From Scalesia atractyloides (lineage: Eukaryota > Streptophyta > Magnoliopsida > Asterales > Asteraceae), in the NCBI GenBank assembly GCA_947069175.1, contig CAMTDV010000028.1, positions 66,696,157-66,760,156 on the forward strand: DNA of 64,000 nt, in the 5' to 3' direction. The translations under genes were made by a program, and so were the position numbers. A model generated the notes under the pieces. That model worked only from the letters and a program-made list of their open reading frames with translations. It ran no database searches and was not told the origin of the DNA. Of this stretch, positions 11,326-21,673 are shown one piece after another (position 1 is the first letter of the stretch; each line of letters opens with the position of its first letter).

Positions 11326-11731
11326 AGGTTCGAACTTGTGACCTCCCGTACACGTGCACGCAGCTCTACCAACTGAGCTACTTGTCTAACCCGAAATATT
11401 TTCTGTTTTTAATTATATTTATATACTATTTAATTTATTCAAAATTCATTTATTTTAAAAAGGATTTTAATTATATCGAACCGGTTGTGCATAATAGGTC
11501 TCGAACCCGGGACCTGTTGTTTAACGTTGACAAGTCCACCCTGGACTTTGTGTCTAACCTGGTTAAATACTTGTTTTTATTTCACTTATATACTAACTGG
11601 AATGTTTCCGTATTTGGGTTTTATAAATAAGTCTGAATATTGTGACGAATCGGAACAAGGACAGACTCAAACCCGGTATCCTCATGATTCAATGCACACA
11701 GTCCACCGCTGGACTGTGTGTCTAACCCGAG
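11326..11731 (-). repeat. Array of three tRNA-like units (A, B, C) in LTR copy c
   Basis: This is the same arrangement as 5235-5640. Unit A keeps box A TAGCTCAGTTGG, unit B keeps GGTTCGAGACC but its hairpin is reduced, and unit C keeps the full 11-bp CACACAGTCCA hairpin. Between the two LTRs of one element, decay differs unit by unit: C is damaged in copy b and B in copy c. Confidence 0.65.
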
Positions 11732-12554
11732 ATATAATCCGATTATTTTTAATTTATACACAGCCTAACTTCATTTCTTCGCTTAAAACAACACGACAAT
11801 GATTTATTCTACTGTTCTTGTTTAATTCGATTGACGGACCCTATAAATGATTAAAATTGAAATGGATAAGAGAAGGTTTTGGAATGAATGTTACCGGAAA
11901 GATGATTTTTCTCAGAACTCGGCAAAGTCGTCGGCTCTGTTTTATGAACTCCGTCTTAGCGGACAATTAACAGTCTTGATAACTATTGTGAAATTGAATG
12001 ACTAACAAGAGTTATCAGAGAGTTTAGATGCTCATACCGATTCACAGCGTGATTTTGGAATTTTCAGAAATTTTCCGGCGAGTGCTGAAAATCCGACAAC
12101 GTCGTCTGGGACCGATTCTGATTGAAGGGTTTGAGTTAGTAAAAGTCTAACAATAGATAGAAGATGGAAGAATTGAGAAATTTACCGTTTTGATGAATGA
12201 CACGGTTTTTCAGCGAAAGTCCGGTGATATCAGATAGCGATTCCGACGATCAGAAATTAGAGCAAAAGTGAAATTGGAGGTTCTGTGAGTGTTTTTGAGT
12301 CGAGAGATACTGATATTACCGGTGAAAATCAGGAAGTAAATGATTTCGGTTATTAAACCCGAAAATCATATGAATTTAAATTCAATAATGACTGAATTGA
12401 TTAGAACGTGGGTTTATCGGTTATAATCAGTAATATCGAACACTCAATAGTCTGAACCGTTGAAAGCCGATGAACGGTTTCAGTTTTGGCGCAAACAGAT
12501 GATTTCACATGTAGAGTTAAGTATTATTTGTTTCCTAGATTACACAAAGACAGC

Positions 12555-12628
12555 AAGTGGCGGAGTGGTTAAGTGTTTGATGTTAGTGTCTTCCGGCTGA
12601 CCCGGGTTCGAAACCCGGCAGCCTGATT
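12555..12628 (+). repeat. tRNA-Ser-like module E in LTR copy c
   Basis: Over the module this is near-identical to 6440-6511: GTGGCGGAGTGGTTAAG followed by the CCGGG-TTCGAAA-CCCGG T-arm with box B GGTTCGAAACC. It lies antisense to the retrotransposon, about 0.2 kb inside the LTR outer end. Confidence 0.6.
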
Positions 12629-12814
12629 TCTTTTTTATTCGCTTTATTTTTACTTTTTAACAATTTAAATTTCATATTCTAGAATGTTTATTAGTTATGT
12701 ATTGTTTAAAATTAAAATAAGCATTAAATGAGCAACGAAAATTTGAAACTGATTATTCGATTAATAAACGAAGCGGGTTTTGAAAACCCGTTTTTCGACG
12801 GATGTTACAAAGAT

Positions 12815-13276
12815 CCTTGAAATCGACGCACATGCGCCAACTGCCGTCGGACTTTTGGACCATGATTAGGTTGGCTACCCATGTCTGATAGCGTACCTCT
12901 TGGATGATTCCTGCTTGGAGAAGCTCTGAAACTTGCTCGTTCAATGCGCGGGTCTTTTAGGACTGAAGCTGCGCTTCTTCTGAATGATGGGCTGAACTGA
13001 AGGGAATGTGTGCAGCGCGTGCTCAGCGATTTTCCTCAGTACTCCAGTCATATCCGCCGGTGACCAGGCGAAGATATCTAAATTGCGGAACAATAGTTGT
13101 TTTAACTGCGCCTTGATTGTGGGGGTCATGGCGGGCCCTAGCAGTACTGTTTGTTCCGTGTACTTATTGTTTAGTACCCACTTCTCTGGTTCACCACTGG
13201 ATGATGACTTTGGTTGCTTCGCCGGTGGTTCCTCTTCAACGGACATGATTTCCTTCCTTGCATACATAATGGCCAC
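12815..13276 (-). pseudogene. Tat-M reverse transcriptase, N-terminal portion
   Basis: Minus-strand frames show WVLNNKYTEQTVLLGPAM, FRNLDIFAWSPADMTGV and, after a frameshift near 12950, VSELLQAGIIQEVRYQTW and SDGSWRMCVDFKDL. These are the linker and fingers segments that precede the polymerase palm. The frame stops at the AAGAT target site and resumes on the far side of the Tekay insertion at 4082 downward. Confidence 0.85.
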
Positions 13277-13439
13277 CCTGGTTTATGTGGGAAACCCGCA
13301 GGCAGCATGGGGAGTGGAAGTGATCATGCTGAACTCTCGTTGAACGCGCCAGCCCAGTAATACGTCATGCGCGAAGTCGCGGGCATGACCATGAAATTGA
13401 CCGAGAGCGTGCGAGAGTGTCGCCCATCGAAAAGAGTCA

Positions 13440-13770
13440 CCGGAAATGAAATTTGGACTAGTGGGAAGACGAGCTCGTTGTAGAAACTAGTGAGTAGGAA
13501 GTCCACCGGCTCCAGCGCGCCTTGTCTTCTGGGTCAAGCTGCTGGAAACACTGTTCATAGATGATGTCCATAGAGCTCCCAGGGTCTATGAGCATGTAAT
13601 TAGTGCGATGATGGCCGAAGATGCCAGTTATCACGACCAGTCGGTCTACTTGTGGGCCCCAAGGAACTACGGGGAAGATTACCTGTTGCTCGTGCCAGTG
13701 AGGCGTGCAACTCTTCTGGTGGTCTCGCTTACGCGACGGGCCACCCTGGATCATATGAACAGACTTCATC
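13440..13770 (-). pseudogene. Tat-M aspartic protease region
   Basis: The frame contains VVITGIFGHHRTNYMLIDPG followed by SSMDIIYEQCFQQLDPEDK, the layout of a retropepsin active site in Tat elements (normally D-T/S-G-S-S). Here the middle residue is Pro (IDPGSS). The following TLFDGRHSRTLSVNFMVMPA stretch matches the body of the protease. The plus-strand copy has a further change (DPRSS). Confidence 0.7.
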
Positions 13771-15419
13771 TTTTTATTATTCGGGCCTTCACTTCCTCGA
13801 GTGATCTGGCGCACTTCCTTGTGCACATTTGAAGTAGTTGGGTAAGCTTCCCACTTTTTGGCGACTTCTCAATCTCCATGCGCAAGGAGATGCAATTATC
13901 GGTTGTATGCCCCGAATCTTTATGATAATCGCAGAAAAGGTTGGGGTCTTGACCTTTCTTATTGTGCATCGGTGGCGGTTGCTTGAATTGAAGATCTCCA
14001 GTGCTGAGTACCTCCGCCAGTGTTTTCCTCAGTGGTGTCCACTGACGATCGCAATTATCCTGCTTTATTGCTCGCTGGGTAGCGATTTTATTGATGGTCG
14101 CGCGGGCGACGACCGGTGAGTAGGGAGGGTTTTGGCTATGCTCCCTCCAACTCTTATTCTTTTTCCTAAAACCTTTGCTCATGTCTTGGGATGGCGGTGA
14201 AGTAGGGGAGGTCTACTGTTATTGAGGTTGCGCTCCGTCTGAGCATAGACCTTTGCTGCTGCCATAAGCTTCTCCCAGCTTTTCGGGAGGCCTGTAGTTC
14301 CCGACAAGACTTTGATCATCTCGTCGCAGCGTACAACGTACTTGAACTGTGCACGAATCAGGTCTTCGTGCACATCCCCTATTTCCAACACCTCTTTATT
14401 ATAGCAGGTGATGAAGTCTTCAAGACTTTCGTCATCACGCCACCAGATGTTCATTACATCAGAAGAATCTCTAACGTAACGCCACTGTTGGCTGAAGTGC
14501 GTCAGGAACTTGTCTTTCAAGTCGTTCCATAACGCGAGCTTGCCTGTGGGCAAGTTGTCAAACCATAGGCGTGCAGCGCCTGTGAGAGTTTGGACAAACA
14601 AGTGACACCACATAGGAAATGTCCAGCCTCCGATCAGCCTTGCGCCAGTGAAAGGCGCAAGTGGTCATCTGGATCTGTCAACCCATTGTACTTCCCCATG
14701 TTGGAGGGAAGTTTTGCGCGCTCCACCGGTGCGGGCACGATCTCCTTAATGAATTTTGAGTGTTCGGCTGCTTCAGCCGGCCTGTAAATCAAATTATAAT
14801 TGTTCTCCACCTCCAGGTTGTAACCAGCCCGGGGCGCAGATCTGTAAGCAGCATGATCCTTTGGCAGTCGATGAAACACACTTGCGCTATCACCCTCGCC
14901 ATAAGTCTTATCCTCCTCACCTTGGGTACCGTTCCCCGAGGGGACTGGTCCCAACCGCGAGTAGATGGACGCTCGCCTATGAGTATGAGAATCAGGTTTA
15001 GGTAGCAGTACTCCGTCTCTCGGGTATGGAGTTCAGATGAGACACTCGCTCCAGCCGGCGAGATGTGGCTCAGTATTCTTGGTGCAGGCGAAGCATGCAC
15101 TTGAGCAGTTGGCTGCACTGGGGCAGCAGAAGTATTTGTTTGTGCGCAGAGTTGCGCGTAAACGACATTCAGATCCGTCTGAGACTTGATGTACCAAGAC
15201 ATCGGAGTCTCACCCAGGGGTACGACCGATGTGATTTGTAAAAAAGGAGTCTCCATTTGAGCTCCGGGGGTTACTAGAATGTTTAACGACCAGAGTCGTG
15301 ATGAGCTCCGGCATTCCCGAAGAAGCTTCTTCCACTAGTCCGTCAAGTCGAGAGGCATGAACTGGGTTCTTGCCTTCAGCTCGAGGACCTCGTGGAGTGT
15401 TGGATGGAAAATCAGACAT
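13770..15419 (-). pseudogene. Tat-M gag
   Basis: The likely start is ATG at 15419 (MSDFPSNTPRGPRAEGK), 74 bp after the LTR end; the plus-strand copy begins equivalently at 54563. Further on come the capsid-type GAARLWFDNLPTGKLALWND, LKDKFLTHFSQQWRYVRDS and YAQTERNLNNSRPP, then a single zinc-binding-like CDYHKDSGHTTDNC near 13900. Several frameshifts (about 15290, 15010, 14650, 14190) separate these parts. Confidence 0.8.
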
Positions 15420-15480
15420 CTGGACGTGAGGTTTGAGAAAAAATGAAACAAAGAAACGGATGTGAGAGAGAGTAAATAGC

Positions 15481-15492
15481 GGATGGCGCCAA
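15481..15492 (-). other. Primer-binding-site-like motif of Tat-M
   Basis: Immediately after the LTR end (TTCTTCA) the minus strand reads TTGGCGCCATCC. TGGCGCC is the usual beginning of the primer-binding site in Tat/Ogre elements, which as I recall pairs with a tRNA-Arg 3' end. The plus-strand element has the degraded TTGCACCATC at 54492. Confidence 0.55.
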
Positions 15493-16666
15493 TGAAGAAA
15501 CACCAGTCGAACCTAGGGATATCCGGGGATATATTAGTTACAACCTAGTTTTCTGCATAAAAGGTTGCCTCTTCGTTCGCTCTTCAAGGTGATTTCACTT
15601 GGACTAATCTGCAAAACTAGCAGCACCGTTGGTCTCGTCACGGGGAAAAGGGGAGGGTTTTCTCCGTGACCACACTCCGGCGTGAGTTAAGTATTGGTTG
15701 ATTGCAAGTAATAAGCAAGTAAGCTCAAATAGTATGCAATAAGTTCGTTCGTAAGTTTATGAATGGTTTACCTTGTGGTCTGATACTCATTTTTATAGCC
15801 AGAAATAAGTGAGCTTAGGAGATGGGCTGATGGGCCTTGGGCCCGGCCCAGACGACCAGGGAATATTCGTTTTGTCCCTCTGCAGCGATCATTAAATGAT
15901 CCCTGGCAGGATGTATGCTTTGTCGGATGTTGAACGGTGCCACATGTAAAGGCAGCTGTCCCTGGTGTCGGACCTGCTATCAGCCGAAAGTGGAGCATGT
16001 GTGACAGTTACTAGCGTGGGTGTGGTTGGTGCACAGTCTGGCCTCTTCAGTACTGTTCATGCGACGCAGTCTGACACTACCTGCCACGCAACCGTTGGTC
16101 ATAGCTTTGCTACTTTGTCCCCTTGTGTATAGTTAATTCTCCTTTGAGCTCATCCTTTCTGCAAGGCTTTTTCAGTGCCTTCTGGCCAGCGCAGGGTTGC
16201 AGGGCTAAATCCTTTTGTCCACAAGACTATGAGTAGCTCTCATGTTTGTCTTGTCCTTGTGCAATGTTTTAGGACTTTGCGGCTAGAGAGTTGTTTGGTC
16301 CGTGCAGGGTCAAGTAGTCTGCGCGTCTAAGTCTAACTTTCCGTTGTGCCAAGTACACAAGGTTCGTTGCATGACTTATATTGTTTGGTCTAACTTGCCG
16401 TTGCGCTGAGTGCGCAAGGTTCGTTGTGTGACCTGTATGAGTTGGTTTTTAACTTGCCGTCACGTTGAGTGCGCAAGGTTCGTTTGATTATTGGTGTTAA
16501 GATTGCCATACCATTGCGCATTGGGCGCAAGGCTTACTAGGCAACCTGTTGATTCCATGAATGGCGCACCATTTCACATTGCGCGCAAGGTTATTCTTGT
16601 AGTATGTTGTTATTGAGGGTATGGTTCCTTACGTTGGCACAGGGTTTTTGGGACCATACCCCTCCA
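15493..16666 (-). mobile_element. 5' LTR of Tat-M
   Basis: The outer end reads TGGAGGGGTATGGTCCC (minus strand from 16666) and the inner end GTGTTTCTTCA (15493). Both ends match the plus-strand 5' LTR 53235-54491. The LTR contains a minisatellite (16290-16600). The flank at 16667 is copia gag, so GCAAA (16667-16671) is the expected target site on this side. Confidence 0.85.
16290..16600 (-). repeat. Minisatellite in the Tat-M LTR
   Basis: About five imperfect copies of a 55-62 bp unit contain GCGCAAGGTTCGTT and TAACTTGCCGTTGCGC-type strings. It is the reverse complement of the array at 53325-53640 in the plus-strand LTR. Copy number and unit sequence differ between the two LTRs. Confidence 0.8.
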
Positions 16667-16830
16667 GCAAACTTCATTGCACTAGACCAAAAACATAATT
16701 CTCAGTGCCGTTAAGTTTTATACTAACTATGGTCAAGGCACTTGAGTCACTAAGATAAGATAAAGAGGGTTTCCTATATCTAACTTGCTAATAAGAGTAA
16801 CATATGTGCTAGCAGGTTCACCCATATTAA
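16667..16830 (-). pseudogene. Ty1/copia gag N-terminus, split by the Tat insertion
   Basis: The minus-strand frame from about 16825 reads MGEPASTYVTLISKLDIGNP, a familiar N-terminus of plant copia Gag proteins. After a frameshift near 16755 it continues SSALTIVSIKLNGTENY. The reading stops at 16667 where the Tat LTR begins. With the LTR at 17629-18107 this shows an older copia element under the Tat element. Confidence 0.75.
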
Positions 16831-17628
16831 CAACACAAACAGATAAGTAAATAACATAACAGAACACAGAACAGTTATCAATCAGAGAACACAAGTTATC
16901 GACAGATAAGAGATCACAGAAGTAAACAATCACATAAAACAAAACCCTAGGGCGAAGCTGAGTCAGGGACCATATTCCAGGTTCATCACTCTATGGTGCC
17001 TGGACAAGCCTTTACTCAGGAACCACAACTAATACTACAAACTCTGTGCACAATATAATCACAAGGAGACAGAATAAAGAACAATACAAATATAGGAAAC
17101 ATAGAGTAATCACAAGAAGAAACAAACAGCAGATAAACCGGTCCTGATTACGCCGGTATCAACTATATCAATCAACAATATAACCGGTGCTCACTGCCCC
17201 AGCATCAACCAACAACAACAATAAGAAATATACCAGAGAAAAGTAAAGAACGATCTTACAAAGAGCGTTTAACTCCCTCCAAGCAAATTTGAGATTGTAA
17301 CCTTCTAGGGTTACAGATCACAAATCAAGCAATTAGGAACACAATACACACTGGTCGGTTTGCCCTGAAACCTTCTAGGGTTTCAGAGACCAACTCAGTA
17401 TGTAAAAATCATTAGAAGATGAGGAGTTAATCACCAGATTCTCCAAACCCTAACTAGGGTTTTCGATGCACAAGATTCGTAATAGCACACTTCCCAAGAT
17501 CTAGATCTACAGTGTTCTTCGAGCAGAGAAGAACACAAACATTAAACAATAATCAACAGCACCTAAAGAACACACAGCGAAAGAAACAGAGTCAGAATCA
17601 AGAGCCAATAAGCTAAACTCTGATACCA
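16831..17628 (-). other. Copia leader between LTR and gag
   Basis: This is untranslated leader sequence of the copia element. It starts with the primer-binding site (17617-17628, minus strand TGGTATCAGAGT) next to the LTR. It contains several CCTAGGGTTT and AAACCCTA strings and no open frame worth noting. Confidence 0.6.
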
Positions 17629-18107
17629 TGTTAAGAACAATGGTATGATGAGCAATAACAAACAAACACAAGAAATAGCGACGAAAAACATGACAAAATC
17701 TTATTTATCCAACCCAAAGCAGCCCCCCCCCCAAATCCCAAAGATCTTACAATCTATAAGATCAACAATCAGTACAAAATACACAATGAAACCTGACGAT
17801 CATCCACTGATGATCATCAATACCAGAAGTACAATCTCTCTAACACAAATGAGAGATATCAACATAAATCTACAACAAACTGGCAAACCCTAATTACAGA
17901 GATATAAAGAGAGTATATGCGTAAAAGTAAAGAGGAGAATGAAGTATCTAGAAGACTTCGGCCCTTTTATATGTTCCTTTATTACAAGTTACACTCTAGT
18001 CCAAAAGTATGGCTAGAGATTATTGCAGTCCTTCATATTTGTACTTTGCCCCCTCATACTTTCAACTACTTGGAATCTGTTGCAACAACTTTAACAATCT
18101 TCCAACA
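17629..18107 (-). mobile_element. 5' LTR of the older copia element
   Basis: On the minus strand it starts TGTTGGAAGATTGTTAAAG (18107) and ends GTTCTTAACA (17629). It is followed at once by the initiator-methionine primer-binding motif TGGTATCAGAG. The length is 479 bp. The 3' half of the element is not in the window because the Tat element and whatever lies further left separate it. Confidence 0.8.
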
Positions 18108-18167
18108 AACAATAAGCCCAATACCAATCAGCAATATAATAGCCCAACATAAAGAAGTCCAAGCCTA

Positions 18168-18206
<39 letters not shown>

Positions 18207-18951
18207 TAATAAATATATATTATTTTTTAACACATAGCAATAAAGTGCATTAAATATTCCAAACTATTATCTAAATGTCTTGAAATATACAGTTATGACA
18301 TAATTTTAAAGAAAATAAAAGGTTTGGTAAAAAAAAGTGAAGTCACTAGAAAAACATGATACACAACAAATATTTTACATATAAGTGATATAAGTATAAA
18401 AAGTGGGTTAGGTTTCTATATTTTCAAAACATGTATGATAATAGCAAGCATAAATTTAATACACAATGATTTTGTATTTCATAACTACATATATGTAACT
18501 AAAACCTTATCAAAGGTAGAAAAAAGATATAGATATTCCAAAGATGATTAGTGTTAAAATTATATTTATAGTTTTATTCCATTCCAAAATTTTTGTAAAA
18601 TAAATAAATAAAATACAGTAGATCAACCATCATTTATAGGAGAGAAATATATTTCTAGTGAAAATAAAAAAATATTGAATGGGTCCGCATGGGTTTTGTT
18701 TTATATAAGTTATGATAAGGTCAGTATTAACAATTATCTGGCCTGTTTATGTAATTTACACTATTTAAAAATTCTAATCATGCAAACCGGCAAAAAATTG
18801 AAAATGATTTTAAACATCCTCATCCTTGCCGAATTTGATTTATCTCAATAAACTGTAATTTAAAATAACGATGAAAGTTATTACATTTTGATTGGACAAA
18901 GACGATAGTTTTGTTTCAATGAGTGATAAGATTATTGGAATAATGATGTTA
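18108..18951. other. AT-rich spacer with a (TAA)n run
   Basis: There is a TAA trinucleotide run at 18170-18213, then AT-rich sequence with no open frame or recognised repeat. It probably represents the older host sequence into which the copia element inserted, up to the Harbinger target site TTA at 18949-18951. Confidence 0.5.
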
Positions 18952-20770
18952 GGGTGAGGGGGTGCATTCCTAACCCCTTTAAGCAAAGTTTTCTCTCACC
19001 AAATTGAATTGTGTTATGTCATTTGCCTAAACTTTTTGCTTATTATCTAAAAATCACAAGGATGCGATGCATGCCTAACTGAGTTTAGGCAAACCAATTT
19101 TTTTAAACTTATATTGAATTAAAAACAAGAAAAACATTACATTAAATTAAAAATAAAATAAAAAAACATTACATTAAATTAAAAAAAAATAAAAAAAATT
19201 ACATAATTAAACAAATTAACTACTCTTCGTCAGAATCCACCATTAGGTGTGGTAAATCCATTCTTCCGAGATGCTCAACGAGATCATGTTTTAGTCCCAA
19301 TGCGTATCTTCTTTCATAAGTTCGTCTAAGACACTGTCATTGAGTGCGGGCTCGACTGGAGGATCCCGGATGTGTACCGGTGCTATGGCGTTTCCGTCGT
19401 CTTTTAAAATCATGCTATGTAAAATAATACAAGTATACACGACGGACCTAATTTTTTTCACACTCTTAGCACGCATTGTCGATTCATTATACCCCATTTT
19501 GACTTCAAAACACCAAAAGCACGTTCCACGTCTTTTCTTGCCCCCTCGTGTTGTTTCTTGAACTTTTTTTCGTTTATGTCTTGAGGATATGGATATGATT
19601 TGACAAACACAGACCATGTAGGGTATATTCCATCCACGAGATAGTAACCACGTTTGTATAAGTGGTTGTTAACGTAAAATGGACATTTTGGGGCTGTTCC
19701 ATTCCGTTCAGTTTGAAATAATGGAGATTGTTGAAGCACGTTTATGTCGTTTTGTGCACCTGGTGGACCGCAAAAGTCATGCCAAACCCACAAATCTTGA
19801 GAGGCCACCGCTTCGAGCATAATCGTAGGGTAACGGTGATCACCTCTCATATATTGGCCACGAAACACTGTGGGACACGATCTCCATACGAAATGGGTGC
19901 AATCAAGGCTACCCACCATACCAGGAAGGTGATGTTTATCCTCATGAGCTTAATACAAAAGCGTCATGTCGTGGCTTGTTGGCCTACGTAAGAACTCAGG
20001 AGCGTATATTTTACATACCGTTTCGCAGAAATATTGTAGACACTCACGGGAAGTCCTTTCGGCTATATGTAAATGCTCGTCGTTCTCGTCTGGAGTGTTA
20101 CCGGTTGGAAGTTGTTTAATAGCCAATGTAACTTTTTGCAACGGGGTAAAACTCTTCTTCATCCTCGCATCTACGCCCTCTTTAAACCACGAGTTATTCG
20201 CTTCCACGTCGCTCACAATTTTTAGAAACAAACTTTTTGACATACGGAACCGGTAACGGAAAATTTCTTCGTTATATTTCGGTTCCTCGACAAATAATCT
20301 GCCATAAGGATTTCGTGCCCACTCTCACGACAACGACGAACGTAACGTTTCTTACTAGATGTGCCTGTGTCTTGTAGTTCGGCTTCGTCGATGAGTTTTT
20401 GGAAAAAAACGTATGCTACTATCGGATGAATCGCTGTTATCGGGTAGGAATAAATAGGTATTTCTTTCACCGTTTTTATAATATATAGAATAGACTTGGA
20501 GTAATGAGGATTGGGTTGGTGTGAATTTGTTTAAATGTTTGTGGTTTATATAGGTTTATAAAAAAAAACTTTATTTTTAGTTTCAAACGGTAATATTACC
20601 GTTGAAAACAATTCAAATGGTCAAACATGCATTTAATGCCCATGGATCTTTTCCTCTCGGCAAACATTCGTCGATTTTAATTACTTTCGGCACGGCAATT
20701 ATGTTGGCGCTGGAGTTGCCTATCGGCAAACATTTTGCCGATTTCGTTTTCCACTGCACCCCGGTGAGCC
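18952..20770 (-). mobile_element. PIF/Harbinger DNA transposon, decayed
   Basis: The left end GGGTGAGGGGGTGC and right end GCACCCCGGTGAGCC are imperfect inverted repeats. Each is flanked by TTA (18949-18951, 20771-20773), the usual 3-bp target duplication of this superfamily. The interior contains a Harbinger transposase on the minus strand. The second Harbinger gene (Myb-like) is not seen here. The palindrome ACGGTAATATTACCGT at 20587-20602 lies upstream of the transposase. Confidence 0.5.
19294..20470 (-). pseudogene. PIF/Harbinger transposase (DDE_Tnp_4, ALP1-like)
   Basis: The protein starts at about 20470 (MKEIPIYSYPITAIHP). It contains VTLAIKQLPTGNTPDENDEH, GSLDCTHFVWRSCP (first Asp), GPPGAQNDINVLQQSP (second Asp) and ARKDVERAFGVLKSKWGIM (Glu), which complete the DDE triad. 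It ends DELMKEDTHWD at 19294. Length and motif order match plant Harbinger transposases, which cut and rejoin the element ends with TWA target preference. Frameshifts near 20300, 19955 and 19465 break the frame, so it is a relic, although the catalytic residues survive. Confidence 0.9.
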
Positions 20771-20773
20771 TTA

Positions 20774-21673
20774 GGAATACAGACAATCTTTTGTTTGTCG
20801 ATAACCTAATAACCGACAATGTTCTTTATAGGTTGATTATGACTAGTCATTATTTGGCCATACCTCATGGCCTATTCTGTTTCCTACAAGATATATATAT
20901 TACAACTTTACAATTTACAATACATATATGAATTTACGAAACTTATCATGTCTACGGCTACGCATTGTGCATCTTGGCTACCAACGGGGACAAAAAAAAA
21001 GTAATTAACTCGATATATAATGAATTTACGAGGTGTTGTGGTTAACCCTTTTTCTAATATATTGGGATATTACCAGAAATCCGATATTGAACTCATCTTT
21101 TTAGCCTATTTGAAACATCAAACACATGATTACATTTTTAATAGCTCTATAATTTTAAGTTCTTAACTTCAACATACTAATGATATTTTGTTTAAGGGAT
21201 TACAAAATATATTAATACATTCAGGTAAACGTGTTCAGATAATTGGGCAGATGTCACCTAATCCCATACCATCTCAAACCCGTAAAATAATTTAAAATTA
21301 ATATCATACACCGTCTGATACCCAAATAGCAATCCCAAATTGTGTTTGGACTTTTTACATCCCTATTTATGGTCTATCCTTCCTGACTTTTCTTGTTTTA
21401 ATAGTTTACCCGAATATTTTGATTGTCAATTTGTCATTTATCTTAAGCATAAATCATTCCTATACGTATTCATACAAGAATTTCCAGCATACAATCCCAA
21501 CTGCTCTCAGTTTTCACTAGTGATTTCTGAACTTTCCGGTCATAAGCTTTCTGCTGTATTGTACTTGTGTATCGCCAACAGGGAGCTGAGGGAGGTACGA
21601 ACCATGGACATGAAATTCCAGTGTACCAGGTTGTTGTGAACCAGAGTGACGGTGAACAGTATCCTACGATAGT
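20774..21673. other. Spacer between Harbinger element and PRMT7 3' end
   Basis: AT-rich sequence with no supported gene. The last few hundred bases before 21674 would include the 3' untranslated region of PRMT7 on the minus strand, but no clear polyadenylation signal could be chosen. Confidence 0.4.

Larger units (their letters stand above)
4088..12809 (-). mobile_element. Tekay-type chromovirus (Ty3/gypsy) retrotransposon with target duplication AAGAT
   Basis: The termini TGTCACAC (4088) and GATGTTACA (12809) are flanked by the 5-bp direct repeat AAGAT (4083-4087 and 12810-12814). The host sequence on both sides is one Tat reverse-transcriptase gene, so the boundaries are well supported. 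Read on the minus strand the order is truncated 5' LTR, gag, protease, reverse transcriptase, RNase H, integrase, chromodomain-like tail, 3' LTR. The 5' LTR has lost its inner third together with the primer-binding site, leader and gag start. In-frame stops in the integrase region and a gag/pol frameshift make it inactive. Confidence 0.93.
11184..12809 (-). mobile_element. 5' LTR of the Tekay element (LTR copy c), truncated by internal deletion
   Basis: It aligns with 5091-6692 of the 3' LTR. The remaining 1.0 kb of the LTR that should lie between here and gag (equivalent to 4088-5090) is absent together with the primer-binding site. The outer terminus and target duplication are intact, so the deletion happened during reverse transcription or after insertion without touching the flank. 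It carries the same three tRNA-like units and module E as copy b, with small indels. Confidence 0.85.
1604..16666 (-). mobile_element. Tat-lineage Ty3/gypsy retrotransposon (Tat-M), nested and decayed
   Basis: This is the minus-strand element whose 5' LTR is 15493-16666. It is followed toward lower coordinates by a primer-binding-type motif, gag, protease, reverse transcriptase, RNase H and a second (archaeal-type) RNase H, the last domain being the hallmark of the Tat/Ogre group. Integrase and 3' LTR lie beyond the left edge. It is interrupted by Tekay elements at 4088-12809 and 1-1603, and it was itself inserted into a copia gag at 16666/16667. A plus-strand relative occupies 53235-62200. 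Stops and frameshifts are frequent, so no functional polyprotein remains. Confidence 0.85.

Noticed and set aside
16290..16600. CRISPR-like array
   Set aside because: Repeats are imperfect, adjacent without regular spacers, lie inside an LTR of a plant retrotransposon, and no cas-like genes exist.
20587..20602. Geminivirus origin nonanucleotide TAATATTAC
   Set aside because: The nine bases are the centre of a plain palindrome and not the loop of a GC-rich stem, and no Rep-like reading frame is nearby. It lies in the upstream region of the Harbinger transposase.
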